A stretch of 64,000 bases of DNA from Pedobacter mendelii. GTDB taxonomy: Bacteria; Bacteroidota; Bacteroidia; Sphingobacteriales; Sphingobacteriaceae. Numbering within the stretch: the stretch's first letter is position 1; the number at the start of each line of letters is the position of its first letter. This document shows, in pieces, positions 1 to 7,963 of the stretch. The stretch lies in NCBI RefSeq assembly GCF_014635725.1, contig NZ_BMDJ01000001.1, positions 434,001-498,000 on the forward strand, written 5' to 3'. Below the pieces are notes generated by a model. It searched no databases. It saw nothing but the letters and a program-made list of their open reading frames with translations, and was not told the origin of the DNA. A program made the position numbers and the translations under genes.

Positions 1-401
1 TAAATAGCAGCAGGTACGACGATAGCTATTTTACCAGTATAAACTATTTTACCCATCTAAGCGAAAGCGAGCTAATAATACGTTTACCTAAAAAATTGGT
101 TTGGGAAACAACCTATCGCATAAATTATAATACCCAAACGGTTGCTGGTTTTAATAATAAAATTCAAATCTGGAATGCCGGTTTAACATATCTATTCATG
201 AAAAATGATAGAGCTCAACTAAAGTTTTCTGTTAATGATATTTTGAATACCAATACCAGAAGATATGTATCAATTACTGAAAACTCAATCCGCGATGCTC
301 GCTATAATAATTTAGGTAGGTATTCAATGTTTACTTTTACATACAACATTCAAAACTTCGGGGGCAAAGTTGGAGGGAAAGACACCTTTTTTAGGTTTTA
401 G
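1..401 (+). CDS. C-terminal end of an outer-membrane beta-barrel protein (partial)
   Basis: The window opens inside this gene. The frame is open from base 3, so only about the last 132 codons are seen and the start lies outside. The visible part is alternating polar/aromatic strand sequence ending in SVNDILN, then DARYNNLGRYSMFTFTY. The same pattern (NDLLNENQ, DVRYNVLKRYFMFSFTY) closes the two full-length barrel proteins at 53545-56304 and 56449-59262, so this is very probably a third member of that family (TonB-receptor-like barrel with a carboxypeptidase-like N-terminal domain). It should sit in the outer membrane; the substrate is unknown. It converges on the methyltransferase gene that follows. 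Confidence 0.8.
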   Translation, partial: NSSRYDDSYFTSINYFTHLSESELIIRLPKKLVWETTYRINYNTQTVAGFNNKIQIWNAGLTYLFMKNDRAQLKFSVNDILNTNTRRYVSITENSIRDARYNNLGRYSMFTFTYNIQNFGGKVGGKDTFFRF

Positions 402-464
402 AAATAGGCAGATCAGACTTACTAAGTTTCTAACAGAATTAGCTATTTGAACTTCGTAACTCTA

Positions 465-1154
465 CTAGTGGAATTTCAAAGTCAATCTCACCAAATATTG
501 GTCTTCATCATCATCAAAAATGACTTCACTTTTCCATCCGGTTTCTGAAGCAATTGTATCTATTGTTTCTACATCAACATATAACCAATCAAACCAATCG
601 CCTTTTTCGCCTTTGTATTCATATTGATAAGAAACTTCACCAAAATATTTATCTTCAGGTTTTTCCAAATCATCGTACAAATAAGAGATGTCTGAAGTAT
701 CGAAAAGTACTTGTCCGCCAGGATTTAACAAACTTTTAAGCTTGATTAAAAAATCCTTAAACCCCGATAATGTTCCCGTTAAACCGATGCCGTTCATGAG
801 CATTAAAATGCTATCGAATTTAGCGTCTAAAGTGAAAACATCTTGTAAAAGTGCATTTTTAACACCTCTATCTTTCATGATATCAACCGCAGCTTTTGAA
901 ACATCGATTGCAGTAACATCCACGTTAAACGCCTGCAAAACTAAAGCATGGCTTCCAACACCGGCACCAATATCTAAAACTTTTCCTTCACACATTTGCA
1001 ATGCCTGAAGTTCCATAACAGGCATATCTTCATCGTCACGAAAGAAAAAATCAACAGGCATTTCTTCTGGTTCACCGTAAGAATTATTTAACCAAAGTAC
1101 CTCAGCTTCGCCGGTTTTATAGAAATCTGTTAAAGCTTTGCCAAAAACATCCAT
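465..1154 (-). CDS. class I SAM-dependent methyltransferase
   Basis: 229-residue cytosolic protein. The SAM-binding motif I reads VLDIGAGVGSHALVLQ (about residues 60-75), followed by the acidic end of strand beta2 in VTAIDVS and the motif IV region FDSILMLMNGIGLTGTL. This is a Rossmann-fold methyltransferase of the type annotated generically as methyltransferase domain 25/11. Nothing in the sequence fixes the substrate. The gene stands alone on the minus strand, upstream of an A-rich degenerate repeat tract, and converges with the preceding barrel gene. The ATG at 1154 is the only sensible start, because MDVFGKALTDFY leads straight into the fold. Confidence 0.85.
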   Translation of the reverse strand: MDVFGKALTDFYKTGEAEVLWLNNSYGEPEEMPVDFFFRDDEDMPVMELQALQMCEGKVLDIGAGVGSHALVLQAFNVDVTAIDVSKAAVDIMKDRGVKNALLQDVFTLDAKFDSILMLMNGIGLTGTLSGFKDFLIKLKSLLNPGGQVLFDTSDISYLYDDLEKPEDKYFGEVSYQYEYKGEKGDWFDWLYVDVETIDTIASETGWKSEVIFDDDEDQYLVRLTLKFH

Positions 1155-1162
1155 GGTTCCAA

Positions 1163-1222
1163 AGATAGGGATGAAAGACTAAAGCTAAAAGAATAAAGAA
1201 CAAAGATTAAAGACCAAAGATA
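1163..1222. repeat. degenerate CTTTAGTCTTT-type intergenic repeat
   Basis: The spacer consists of short imperfect words. Read on the minus strand they run CTTTGGTCTTTAATCTTTG, then TTCTTTTAGCTTTAGTC. The same words recur at 8540-8590 and 24066-24112. It has no open frame and no clear hairpin. It looks like a slippage-prone or dispersed intergenic repeat rather than a regulatory site. Confidence 0.5.
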
Positions 1223-1259
1223 ACGTTAAGCATTATCCTAATTCTCCTTCGGAAACGGC

Positions 1260-2660
1260 TTAGGTGAGGCTAAATTCTTGATGATATTCTGGAATCGCTA
1301 CATTTTTAAACCCATGATTTTTTAAGCGTTCAGCAAATTTCTGTTGTACCTCGAATTCACCATGAACCAAAAATAATTGCTTAACTTTTTTAGGATCCTG
1401 ACCGGATAAAAACTGCAATAAATCTTCATAATCGCCATGAGCACTCATCGATTTTATAGAACGTACTTCAGCTTTTACTTCATAATCATCATGGAATATA
1501 TCAACAACTTTTTGTCCGGCAATTAAGCGGCCACCTAAAGATGAAGGTTCGCAATAACCAACCATTAAGATGGTATTTTTATAATTACTGATGTTATTAC
1601 GAATGTGATGCTTTACCCTACCGGCTTCTGCCATTCCAGATGCTGAAATAATTACACAAGGGCGAAGATCATTATTTAAAGCTTTCGATTCTTCAACAGA
1701 CTCTACGAAACGTAATCCTTTAAACCCAAAAATATCATGGTCTATTTTTAAAGTTTCTTTAACCCCATTATTGTAAACTTCTGGGTGATTTCTTAAAATT
1801 TCGGTAGCCTTAGATGATAGTGGACTATCAACATAATAAAGGACATCTGGTAATTTACCTTTCAACTCTAACCCGTTAAGCGCATATAAGAGTTCCTGCG
1901 TTCGCCCAACACTAAATGCAGGAATAATTACTTTACCTTTTTTAACATTACAGGTGTTTTCGATTATTTCGAGCAGCATATCTTCAATCGGATCTAAATC
2001 TTTATGCAGCGAATCGCCATAAGTAGATTCTAATAATATATAATCAGCCTGATCGAATTGTTGTGGGCTTTTGAGTAATAAATCACCATAACGACCAACA
2101 TCGCCACTAAAAGTGATGTGAGTAGGTTTATTATTTTCTGTAATTGTTAAATGCACTGCCGCACTACCTAAAATATGCCCGGCATCAGTAAATTTCAATT
2201 TAATACCAGGCTCAATTTCAAAATCTTTCTCGTATTCAACAATTTTCATCTGACCAACCGTTTTAGTTACATCTTCATCGGTATAAAGTGGCTCTTCTTT
2301 CTCCTCACCAGGCTTTAAGTGTCGGTTTGAAAATTCGGCATCCTGCATTTGTATTTTTGCAGAATCCATCATTAGAATGCGAGCTAAATCCATCGTTGCT
2401 GAAGTACAAAAGATTTTTCCATCAAAGCCTTCTCCCACTAATCTGGGCAGTAATCCACAATGATCGATATGGGCATGAGATAAAATAAGGTAGGTAACCT
2501 TCTTGGCATCGAAACCGAAATAGCTGTTTAGCTTACTAGTAATGCTACCCATGCCCTGAAAAAGGCCACAATCTAATAAAATTTGAGTTTCGTTGTTGAG
2601 CGTTATAAGGTGCTTACTTCCCGTAACTGTTCGGGCAGCACCATGAAAAGAAATTTTCAT
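1260..2660 (-). CDS. MBL-fold / beta-CASP hydrolase with RNA-specificity domain (CPSF73-like)
   Basis: 466 residues, the normal length for bacterial beta-CASP proteins. The N-terminal metallo-beta-lactamase core carries the zinc motif SHAHIDHCG (about residues 60-68), the metal-ligand segment FSGDVGRYGD and LESTYGDSLH. The central beta-CASP domain precedes the motif SASGMAEAGRVKHH. The C-terminal RMMBL part has SAHGDYEDLL and LVHGE. Family members are RNA exo/endonucleases of the KH-less archaeal/bacterial CPSF type, so RNA processing or decay in the cytosol is the likely role; this is inference from family. It shares a strand with the YtxH gene upstream, but a hairpin terminator lies between them, so it may have its own promoter. 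Confidence 0.88.
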   Translation of the reverse strand: MKISFHGAARTVTGSKHLITLNNETQILLDCGLFQGMGSITSKLNSYFGFDAKKVTYLILSHAHIDHCGLLPRLVGEGFDGKIFCTSATMDLARILMMDSAKIQMQDAEFSNRHLKPGEEKEEPLYTDEDVTKTVGQMKIVEYEKDFEIEPGIKLKFTDAGHILGSAAVHLTITENNKPTHITFSGDVGRYGDLLLKSPQQFDQADYILLESTYGDSLHKDLDPIEDMLLEIIENTCNVKKGKVIIPAFSVGRTQELLYALNGLELKGKLPDVLYYVDSPLSSKATEILRNHPEVYNNGVKETLKIDHDIFGFKGLRFVESVEESKALNNDLRPCVIISASGMAEAGRVKHHIRNNISNYKNTILMVGYCEPSSLGGRLIAGQKVVDIFHDDYEVKAEVRSIKSMSAHGDYEDLLQFLSGQDPKKVKQLFLVHGEFEVQQKFAERLKNHGFKNVAIPEYHQEFSLT

Positions 2661-2690
2661 TTTTAAATGGTTAGAAATTATAATTGAATA

Positions 2691-2713
2691 AAAATGCCGG
2701 AATTATCCGGCAT
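2691..2713 (-). terminator. intrinsic terminator after the YtxH gene
   Basis: On the minus strand ATGCCGG, a six-base loop, then CCGGCAT is followed by TTTTATT. The seven-base-pair GC-rich stem plus T-run sits just downstream of the YtxH stop at 2726. Confidence 0.75.
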
Positions 2714-2725
2714 CTCCAATTATTT

Positions 2726-2953
2726 TTAAGCTTTTATATCAGCTATTTTATCTTTTACCTTATCTGCTACGCCAGATGCTTTATCAGCAAGACCTGCTAG
2801 CTTATCTTTTGATGAATCTAAAATGTCGCTTAACCAATCGGATACTTTTCCTTTTAAATCATCAGTAGAATCTGAAGATAATGCTAATGCAATTGTTGCT
2901 CCTAATGCCGCTCCGGCTAATACACCAACTATAATTTTTGTTTCCTTTGTCAT
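2726..2953 (-). CDS. YtxH domain-containing small membrane-anchored protein
   Basis: 75 residues. After MTKETK a single hydrophobic, Gly/Ala-rich segment (about residues 7-27, IIVGVLAGAALGATIALAL) is followed by an amphipathic, Lys/Asp-rich helix (DKLAGLADKASGVADKVKD). This is the typical layout of YtxH/general-stress proteins: an N-terminal membrane anchor or glycine-rich segment and a coiled, charged tail. The molecular function of the family is not established. The gene is followed by its own terminator, and the divergent HAD gene starts about 80 bp away, so the promoter lies in that spacer. Confidence 0.8.
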   Translation of the reverse strand: MTKETKIIVGVLAGAALGATIALALSSDSTDDLKGKVSDWLSDILDSSKDKLAGLADKASGVADKVKDKIADIKA

Positions 2954-3032
2954 AACTTTATTTTTTTTAATTAATAAACATAAATAAGCTCTTGCTGTTT
3001 TATTTTTTTAACAATACAAAAACCAGTCCATA

Positions 3033-3665
3033 ATGAAAAGCATTTTTTTTATTGATTTAGATAATACCATCTATTTTACAAAACCCAACGAGGAACAACT
3101 TATGGGTGGATTATATAATGTTTTGGATAAACAAGATCTGGGGATTTCCGAGCAATTATATCTTTTGGCAAAGAAAGATATGTTGAGAATGCCTTTCCAA
3201 AAAGTTGCAGAAAAATATGGATTTAAACAAGTTGCGATTGATAATGCAATAGATTTTTTAATTACGGGCGAAGTGACCAAACCCTTAACGCCCAGTAAAG
3301 ATTATCATTATATAAAATCGTTAAGAGGACGTAAATTTATTGTAACAGCAGGGTTTTTAAAAAAGCAAACTACTAAAGTTAAAATGCTTGGCATTGAAGA
3401 TGATTTTGAAGAAGTTTATGTTGTTGATGTTACAGCATCTGACGAAAACAAAAAAGATGCTTTTGAAGCGCTAATTGGTAAATACGGCTTAAATACAGAA
3501 GAAATATTAGTCATTGGTGATGATGCAGAATCAGAGATAAAATTTGGGCTGGAATTAGGATTAACCACATTTTTGTTAGATCCTGAAAACCTGCACCCAG
3601 ATGCTGAAACTACTTTTAGAGGAAAAGATTTTAGCAATTTACAGCAGGCTGCTGGTCAAGTTTAA
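3033..3665 (+). CDS. HAD-superfamily hydrolase (pyrimidine 5'-nucleotidase-like)
   Basis: 210 residues. HAD motif I is FFIDLDNTIY at residues 5-14, with the nucleophile Asp in DLDNT. Motif IV is VIGDDAESEIK (about residue 163), giving the metal-binding acidic pair. A helical cap lies between about residues 20 and 85. These features fit a small phosphatase of the HAD-IA type, often annotated as a pyrimidine 5'-nucleotidase or HAD hydrolase. The precise substrate is not readable from sequence. The gene is monocistronic, divergent from the YtxH gene and followed by a strong bidirectional terminator shared with the DUF6600 gene. Confidence 0.82.
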   Translation: MKSIFFIDLDNTIYFTKPNEEQLMGGLYNVLDKQDLGISEQLYLLAKKDMLRMPFQKVAEKYGFKQVAIDNAIDFLITGEVTKPLTPSKDYHYIKSLRGRKFIVTAGFLKKQTTKVKMLGIEDDFEEVYVVDVTASDENKKDAFEALIGKYGLNTEEILVIGDDAESEIKFGLELGLTTFLLDPENLHPDAETTFRGKDFSNLQQAAGQV

Positions 3666-3710
3666 TATTGTAAGAAAACGATATTGTAAGGCATTTACAC
3701 TTAAAATAAA

Positions 3711-3743
3711 AAGTCCCGATTTTAGTCGGGACTTTAATTTTTT
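3711..3743. terminator. bidirectional intrinsic terminator
   Basis: The perfect 9-bp stem AAGTCCCGA (3711-3719) / TCGGGACTT (3726-3734) is flanked by an A-run on the left and a T-run on the right. It can therefore end transcription of the HAD gene from the left and of the DUF6600 gene from the right. Confidence 0.85.
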
Positions 3744-3752
3744 TAATTCATT

Positions 3753-5357
3753 TTATCTTCCGCCTCTACCAGGCCTTCCACCTTCTGAACTTCTTTCTCC
3801 ACCACGACTTTGTTGTTGAGGAGGTGCTTGCTGCCTAGCTTCAGCCGGGCGTTCTGCTCTTTGCTGACGCTGTTGTTGCATTTGTTCACGCTGTTGAGAT
3901 TGTTGAGCTCTTTGTTGCTGAGCCTGCTCATTACGCTGTTGCTGCATTTGCTGTGAACGCTCTTGTTGTTGTTGACGTTGTTGATCTGCCTGTTGAGAAC
4001 GTTGAGCTCTTTGTTGTTCCATTTGAGCTGAACGTTGTTGCTGAGCTTGTTGATCGCGTTGAACCCTTTGCTGCTCCATTTGAGCTGAACGTTGCTGTTG
4101 CATTTGCTGGCGTTGCTGATCGGCTTGTTGAGTACGTTGTTGCTGACCCTGAACATCGCGTTGGGTGCGTTGCTCACCCTGACTCATTCTATCCTGCTGA
4201 TTTCTTTGTTGCATCTGCTGAATACGTTGTTGATCACGGTTACCTTGCTCTTGAGTACGCTCACCTTGTCTATTTCTCTGCTCAGCAGAACCCAAATTTT
4301 GGTTTGCACGATCGCCTCTTCCATTTGCATCACGGTTGTAAACATCTCCCCTATTATTTTGCTGATTACTATTATCCCTGCGATTGTCTACATTTCCATT
4401 TTCACCTCTGTTTGGTTGAGCCATTCGGTTGTTATCATTTCGCTGCTGGCCAATTCTATTATCATTATTATTTCCACCACCTCTCTGATCACGATTCGAG
4501 TAGCTGTTATCTCCTCTTCCGTTTCTATTAAAGCCTGCATTTCCTTGCTCAAATTTTCTAGGCGCAGCACTGCGATTATCAACTGTTCCTCGTTCTGGTC
4601 TTGGCCTATATATAGAAACCGATCTGTTATCAATTCTACTTGCCCCTGGTCTATTACTTTGAGCATACCTGTAAACTGTTACATTGCGATTTGTTGCACG
4701 TCTGATATCTTCTACTCTCGGACCACCATAATAACTTCTTCTATTGTAAACATAAGTATTGTTAATAATCGTTGTGTTGCGGATGTAAACATTATTACGC
4801 CCATAGTCATACCTTGGAAAGGTATTAATATAAATACTTGCCTGAGGGATAAAATTCCAGCAGAATTCTGGTACTACATAACGGCGACCAAAACTTAAAT
4901 TTATATTTATACTCGGAGCCATAGGTGCCCAGCCGTACTGTCCATCACCACTTCTCCAATCTACCCAGGCTGGTCCCCAGTTGGTATCTGGTAACCAAAT
5001 CCATTGCCTGTAACTATTAATTACCCAACGGCCGTAGTGGAACGGTGCCCAACCCCAGTTATAATTAGAAACCCAAGTATTGCCATATTCTGTCATTGCC
5101 CAACGACCATTAGTATAGTAAGGGCGAAATTCATTCTGATCTACATCAGGACGCCAAACATAACCATACTGTGGATCCTGAATCCAGGTACCATAGGGCG
5201 AAAGTTCATCGTAAAATGTTTGAAGAGAAACATTACCGGTGTTGTAACCATCATCCTGGTAATTTTCTTCGTAGCCTTGTGCCCTGGCTAAGGTTGTGGT
5301 TCCGGCAAGGAGCGCAAAAAGCCCCAGCACAAGTGCCGTAGTTTTCAGTGTTTTCAT
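3753..5357 (-). CDS. secreted DUF6600-type protein with long Gln/Arg-rich tail
   Basis: 534 residues. A signal peptide (MKTLKTTALVLGLFALLAG..., cleaved near LARAQ) is followed by a Trp/Tyr-rich domain (about residues 40-180) with repeats such as YGTWIQDPQYGYVWRP, GRWAMTEYGNTWVS and WGWAPFHYGRWV, the signature of DUF6600 proteins. From about residue 260 the sequence turns Asn/Arg-rich. From about residue 370 to 510 it is almost pure Gln/Arg/Met (units like QQQRSAQMEQQRAQR), then an Arg/Gly end. The N-terminal part is a probable exported surface or periplasmic domain of unknown function; the tail is predicted disordered. The low-complexity DNA produces long antisense open frames that are not genes. 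No operon partner. Confidence 0.8.
   Translation of the reverse strand: MKTLKTTALVLGLFALLAGTTTLARAQGYEENYQDDGYNTGNVSLQTFYDELSPYGTWIQDPQYGYVWRPDVDQNEFRPYYTNGRWAMTEYGNTWVSNYNWGWAPFHYGRWVINSYRQWIWLPDTNWGPAWVDWRSGDGQYGWAPMAPSININLSFGRRYVVPEFCWNFIPQASIYINTFPRYDYGRNNVYIRNTTIINNTYVYNRRSYYGGPRVEDIRRATNRNVTVYRYAQSNRPGASRIDNRSVSIYRPRPERGTVDNRSAAPRKFEQGNAGFNRNGRGDNSYSNRDQRGGGNNNDNRIGQQRNDNNRMAQPNRGENGNVDNRRDNSNQQNNRGDVYNRDANGRGDRANQNLGSAEQRNRQGERTQEQGNRDQQRIQQMQQRNQQDRMSQGEQRTQRDVQGQQQRTQQADQQRQQMQQQRSAQMEQQRVQRDQQAQQQRSAQMEQQRAQRSQQADQQRQQQQERSQQMQQQRNEQAQQQRAQQSQQREQMQQQRQQRAERPAEARQQAPPQQQSRGGERSSEGGRPGRGGR
3830..4260 (-). repeat. coding low-complexity repeat (Gln-rich tail)
   Basis: Within the DUF6600 gene the DNA is an imperfect tandem repeat of CAG/CAA-rich units encoding variants of QQQRSAQMEQQRAQR. 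Two nearly identical units are visible around 4016-4096. Such tracts expand and contract by slippage, so the tail length is likely to vary between strains. Confidence 0.7.
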
Positions 5358-5636
5358 TTGTGTATTTATATTTAATAACCTAACATGCGTGTATCAATTA
5401 GAGAACCAAAATTATTGATGGTTTAATATGCAAGCATAGTTTCTTTCATTTCATCGAATTATTGCAATACAAGGCATATTTAACTATTATTTAACGTTTT
5501 ACACCTCATATAATTGTGCAGAAAACAAGTCAATTAAAAATAAAATTTGCTACAACATTGGTTACAAAAGAGATTATATTGTACAGTTATTAAACTTTAG
5601 AACTTAAATTCTATTAATTGTAAGTATTTTTGTGAC

Positions 5637-6338
5637 ATGCAAAACGGCACATTATATTTAATCCCTGTACCTCTGGCAGAAGAGGTAGCCCACAAAACCT
5701 TCACACCATATCTGGTTGAGACGATAAATCAAATTGACACATACATTGTAGAAAATAGTAAAACAGCCCGTAGATTTTTAAAAGAAGCGGGTTTAAAAAC
5801 TCCTCAGAAAGATTTAATTGTTCATGATTACGGCAAGCACAATAGAACCGACTTAGGTCAGTTTTTTACAGAACTTAAAGCTGGTAAAGATGTTGGATTA
5901 ATGAGTGAGGCAGGTTGCCCGGGCATTGCAGATCCTGGTGCCGATATTGTGGCCGAGGCACACAAACGCAATATAAAGGTAGTACCACTAGTTGGTCCGA
6001 GTTCTATTCTTTTAGCTTTAATGGCTTCAGGTTTTAACGGACAAAGTTTTGCATTTTGGGGCTACTTGCCAATTGATAAAGAACAACGTACCAAACGCAT
6101 TAAAGATTTAGATTTATCGGCAAGCAGATACAAGCAAACCCAGATTTTTATTGAAACACCTTTTCGTAATAATCAAATGCTCGAAGAAGTTTTAAAAAGT
6201 TGCAACCCTAAAACACAACTTTGCATTGCTTGCAATTTAACCGCTGAAGATGAATTTATAAAAACGCAAAGCATTTATAACTGGCGTAAAGAAGAGATAG
6301 ATTTGCATAAAAAGCCAGCAATATTTTTGTTGTATTAA
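5637..6338 (+). CDS. SAM-dependent methyltransferase, RsmI (tetrapyrrole methylase fold) paralog
   Basis: 233 residues. MQNGTLYLIPVPL at the start, LMSEAGCPGIADPG (about residues 83-96) and VVPLVGPSSILLALMASGF follow the 16S rRNA 2'-O-methyltransferase RsmI pattern (VSDAGTPGISDPG in true RsmI). The protein is shorter than RsmI and diverged at the key motif. Bacteroidota commonly carry such a paralog beside the real rsmI, so I do not assign rsmI. A TATTTTTG -7-like element lies at 5625-5632, only four bases before the ATG, which hints at a leaderless transcript. The broken lipoprotein gene follows on the same strand. Confidence 0.78.
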   Translation: MQNGTLYLIPVPLAEEVAHKTFTPYLVETINQIDTYIVENSKTARRFLKEAGLKTPQKDLIVHDYGKHNRTDLGQFFTELKAGKDVGLMSEAGCPGIADPGADIVAEAHKRNIKVVPLVGPSSILLALMASGFNGQSFAFWGYLPIDKEQRTKRIKDLDLSASRYKQTQIFIETPFRNNQMLEEVLKSCNPKTQLCIACNLTAEDEFIKTQSIYNWRKEEIDLHKKPAIFLLY

Positions 6339-6418
6339 TCATTATACGCTATCTAAAACCTATGAGGCTTACTCATAAAAGTTTAAATTAGTAGAATTAA
6401 ACTTCTAAAATAAACGCC

Positions 6419-6826
6419 ATGAAAAATTCAATCTTTATAATTGCTTCAATTTGTTTAACTATCCTTTCATCATGTAAAAACAATGAAAGTTAAACTTCAA
6501 TTTTTACAAGATTAGAGCCGAGTAACAAAGATTACAAGGATGCGTTAGCTAGAAAAATTGCAGGAGAAACAAATAATATAAATTATACCTTAAATTCTTA
6601 CAAAGAAGATAACGGTAAAGGATTCTTAAATGTAAATATAGAAGGATCTGATTTTAATGCGACAGGTATCATTTTAGTCGATAATTGGAATAAGCTTGAA
6701 AAAATTAAAGGAACGAAAGGCTTAGGCTATTCTGGAGCAGAATTAAAAGGCATAAAATTAAGCATTGAAGAAAACACTAATGGGGCCATTCTGAAGTATA
6801 AAGACCTTAAAGAAATAGTCGACTAA
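6419..6826 (+). pseudogene. small lipoprotein gene interrupted by one in-frame stop
   Basis: ATG at 6419 opens MKNSIFIIASICLTILSSCKN, a clear lipoprotein signal with the lipobox LSSC. Five codons after that Cys there is TAA at 6491-6493. The same frame then stays open without interruption to TAA 6824-6826, encoding about 110 further residues with normal codon use (for example KDYKDALARKIAGET, NVNIEGSDFNATGI, LGYSGAELKGIKLSIEEN). No good start codon follows the stop, so the gene is probably inactivated by a single substitution (such as GAA or AAA to TAA), unless it is a sequencing error. The intact product would be a ~135-residue outer- or inner-membrane lipoprotein of unknown function. Confidence 0.75.
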
Positions 6827-6833
6827 ATTTCCC

Positions 6834-7427
6834 TTAACGATACATCCCCTTGCCTTCAATAAAATCTATAACTTTATCAGGTAAGAAAAATTGAACATTC
6901 TTCTTTTCTTTTACCGCCTTGCGGATAAAGGTTGAAGAAATTTCCATAAATGGTGTTTTTGTAAAAGTTATTGAAAGATGATTTTCCCATTCTGAAACAT
7001 CAGAACCTGGGCGAGGATAAACATAAATATGGTAGTTTTTTAACAGAATTTCATAGTTCTTCCATTTCTTAAACGAAACCAAATTATCTGCCCCCATAAT
7101 AAGTACAAACTCCTTTTCAGGATATTTTTCATGTAGATAAGTCAGCGTATCAATTGTATATGATGGTTGGGGTAGCGAAAACTCAATATCACTTACACGA
7201 ATATTTTCTGCATTTTCAGTTGCCAGTTTAGCCATTTCAAGCCTATCGTACATATTGGTTAAGCCACTTTTATTTTTTAAAGGATTGTGTGGAGAAACAA
7301 CCAACCAAACTTCATCGAGTTCGGTATGGTTAGCCATGTAATTGGCAATAATTAAATGCCCGGTATGTATGGGATTATAAGAACCAAAGAATAGGCCTGT
7401 TTTCAGTTTACGGTTTTCAGTTGACAT
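6834..7427 (-). CDS. nadD: nicotinate-nucleotide adenylyltransferase
   Basis: 197 residues. It catalyses NaMN + ATP to deamido-NAD in NAD biosynthesis (cytosol). The nucleotidyltransferase signature GLFFGSYNPIHTGHL is at residues 11-25 (G-[GS]-[FY]-NPxHxGH), LIMGADNL lies mid-protein, and the C-terminal ISSTFIRKAV motif contacts ATP. The length is typical. It is the last gene of a minus-strand cluster yicC-gmk-(four-helix protein)-nadD; in relatives gmk and nadD are usually neighbours, which supports the call. The gene ends eight bases from the end of the convergent lipoprotein pseudogene. Confidence 0.95.
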   Translation of the reverse strand: MSTENRKLKTGLFFGSYNPIHTGHLIIANYMANHTELDEVWLVVSPHNPLKNKSGLTNMYDRLEMAKLATENAENIRVSDIEFSLPQPSYTIDTLTYLHEKYPEKEFVLIMGADNLVSFKKWKNYEILLKNYHIYVYPRPGSDVSEWENHLSITFTKTPFMEISSTFIRKAVKEKKNVQFFLPDKVIDFIEGKGMYR

Positions 7428-7505
7428 TATTCAGTTTTCAGTTTGAAATTTTCTGTTATCACCCTTCGAATCGTGATTTTTAATTAAATGCTACTAAAAA
7501 AATAA

Positions 7506-7874
7506 TTAAACAACGCCATATTTTTCAGGGTTATTCATCATGTGGTTTAATAATTTTCCAACCTCGTCGCTTTGTAACGTCAATTTATTATATTCATTCT
7601 CACCAAGGTATTTACACTCAAGCGCAAATTTTAACCACGCCTTAGTTTCGCTGTTTTCCATGTCACTATCAGAAAGTTTGCTAATAAAGTGTGCCTTATA
7701 TCTTCTTTTCCTATATGCTTCAACCATACAAATATTTGTTGAACGCGAATACCTTCTTATTTGATCCGTTAAAGAGTACATTTCTTCTTTTGGAAAAGAC
7801 TTACTCACTTCAAAAATACACATTGCTAAATCAAATGATTTTTTATAAGCCAACAAATCAGAGAAATCGCCCAT
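7506..7874 (-). CDS. four-helix bundle protein (23S rRNA intervening-sequence-protein family)
   Basis: 122 residues, all helical, with the family features LLAYKKSFDLAMCIFEVSKSFPKEEMYSLTDQIRRYSRST near the start, then AEAYRK-like VEAYRKRRYKAHFISKLSDS, and KLLNHMM near the C-terminus. This is the TIGR02436/S23-type four-helix bundle fold first found inside 23S rRNA intervening sequences. Stand-alone copies are common in Bacteroidota and their function is unknown. Here it sits between gmk and nadD, bordered on both sides by short degenerate repeats (7430-7460 and 7930-7970), as though inserted into a conserved operon. Confidence 0.85.
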   Translation of the reverse strand: MGDFSDLLAYKKSFDLAMCIFEVSKSFPKEEMYSLTDQIRRYSRSTNICMVEAYRKRRYKAHFISKLSDSDMENSETKAWLKFALECKYLGENEYNKLTLQSDEVGKLLNHMMNNPEKYGVV

Positions 7875-7963
7875 ATACTTAGTTACATATTCAAATTTTT
7901 TTACCAGGTATTTACTATCAGAGGATTATGGATCCAAAACTGATAATTACTAATTGCGAACTG

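Noticed and set aside
3953..4898. Long plus-strand open frames (192 and 268 codons) opposite the DUF6600 gene
   Set aside because: They are antisense shadows of the Gln/Arg-rich repeat; their translations are low-complexity Leu/Ile/Val strings with no start context or known fold.
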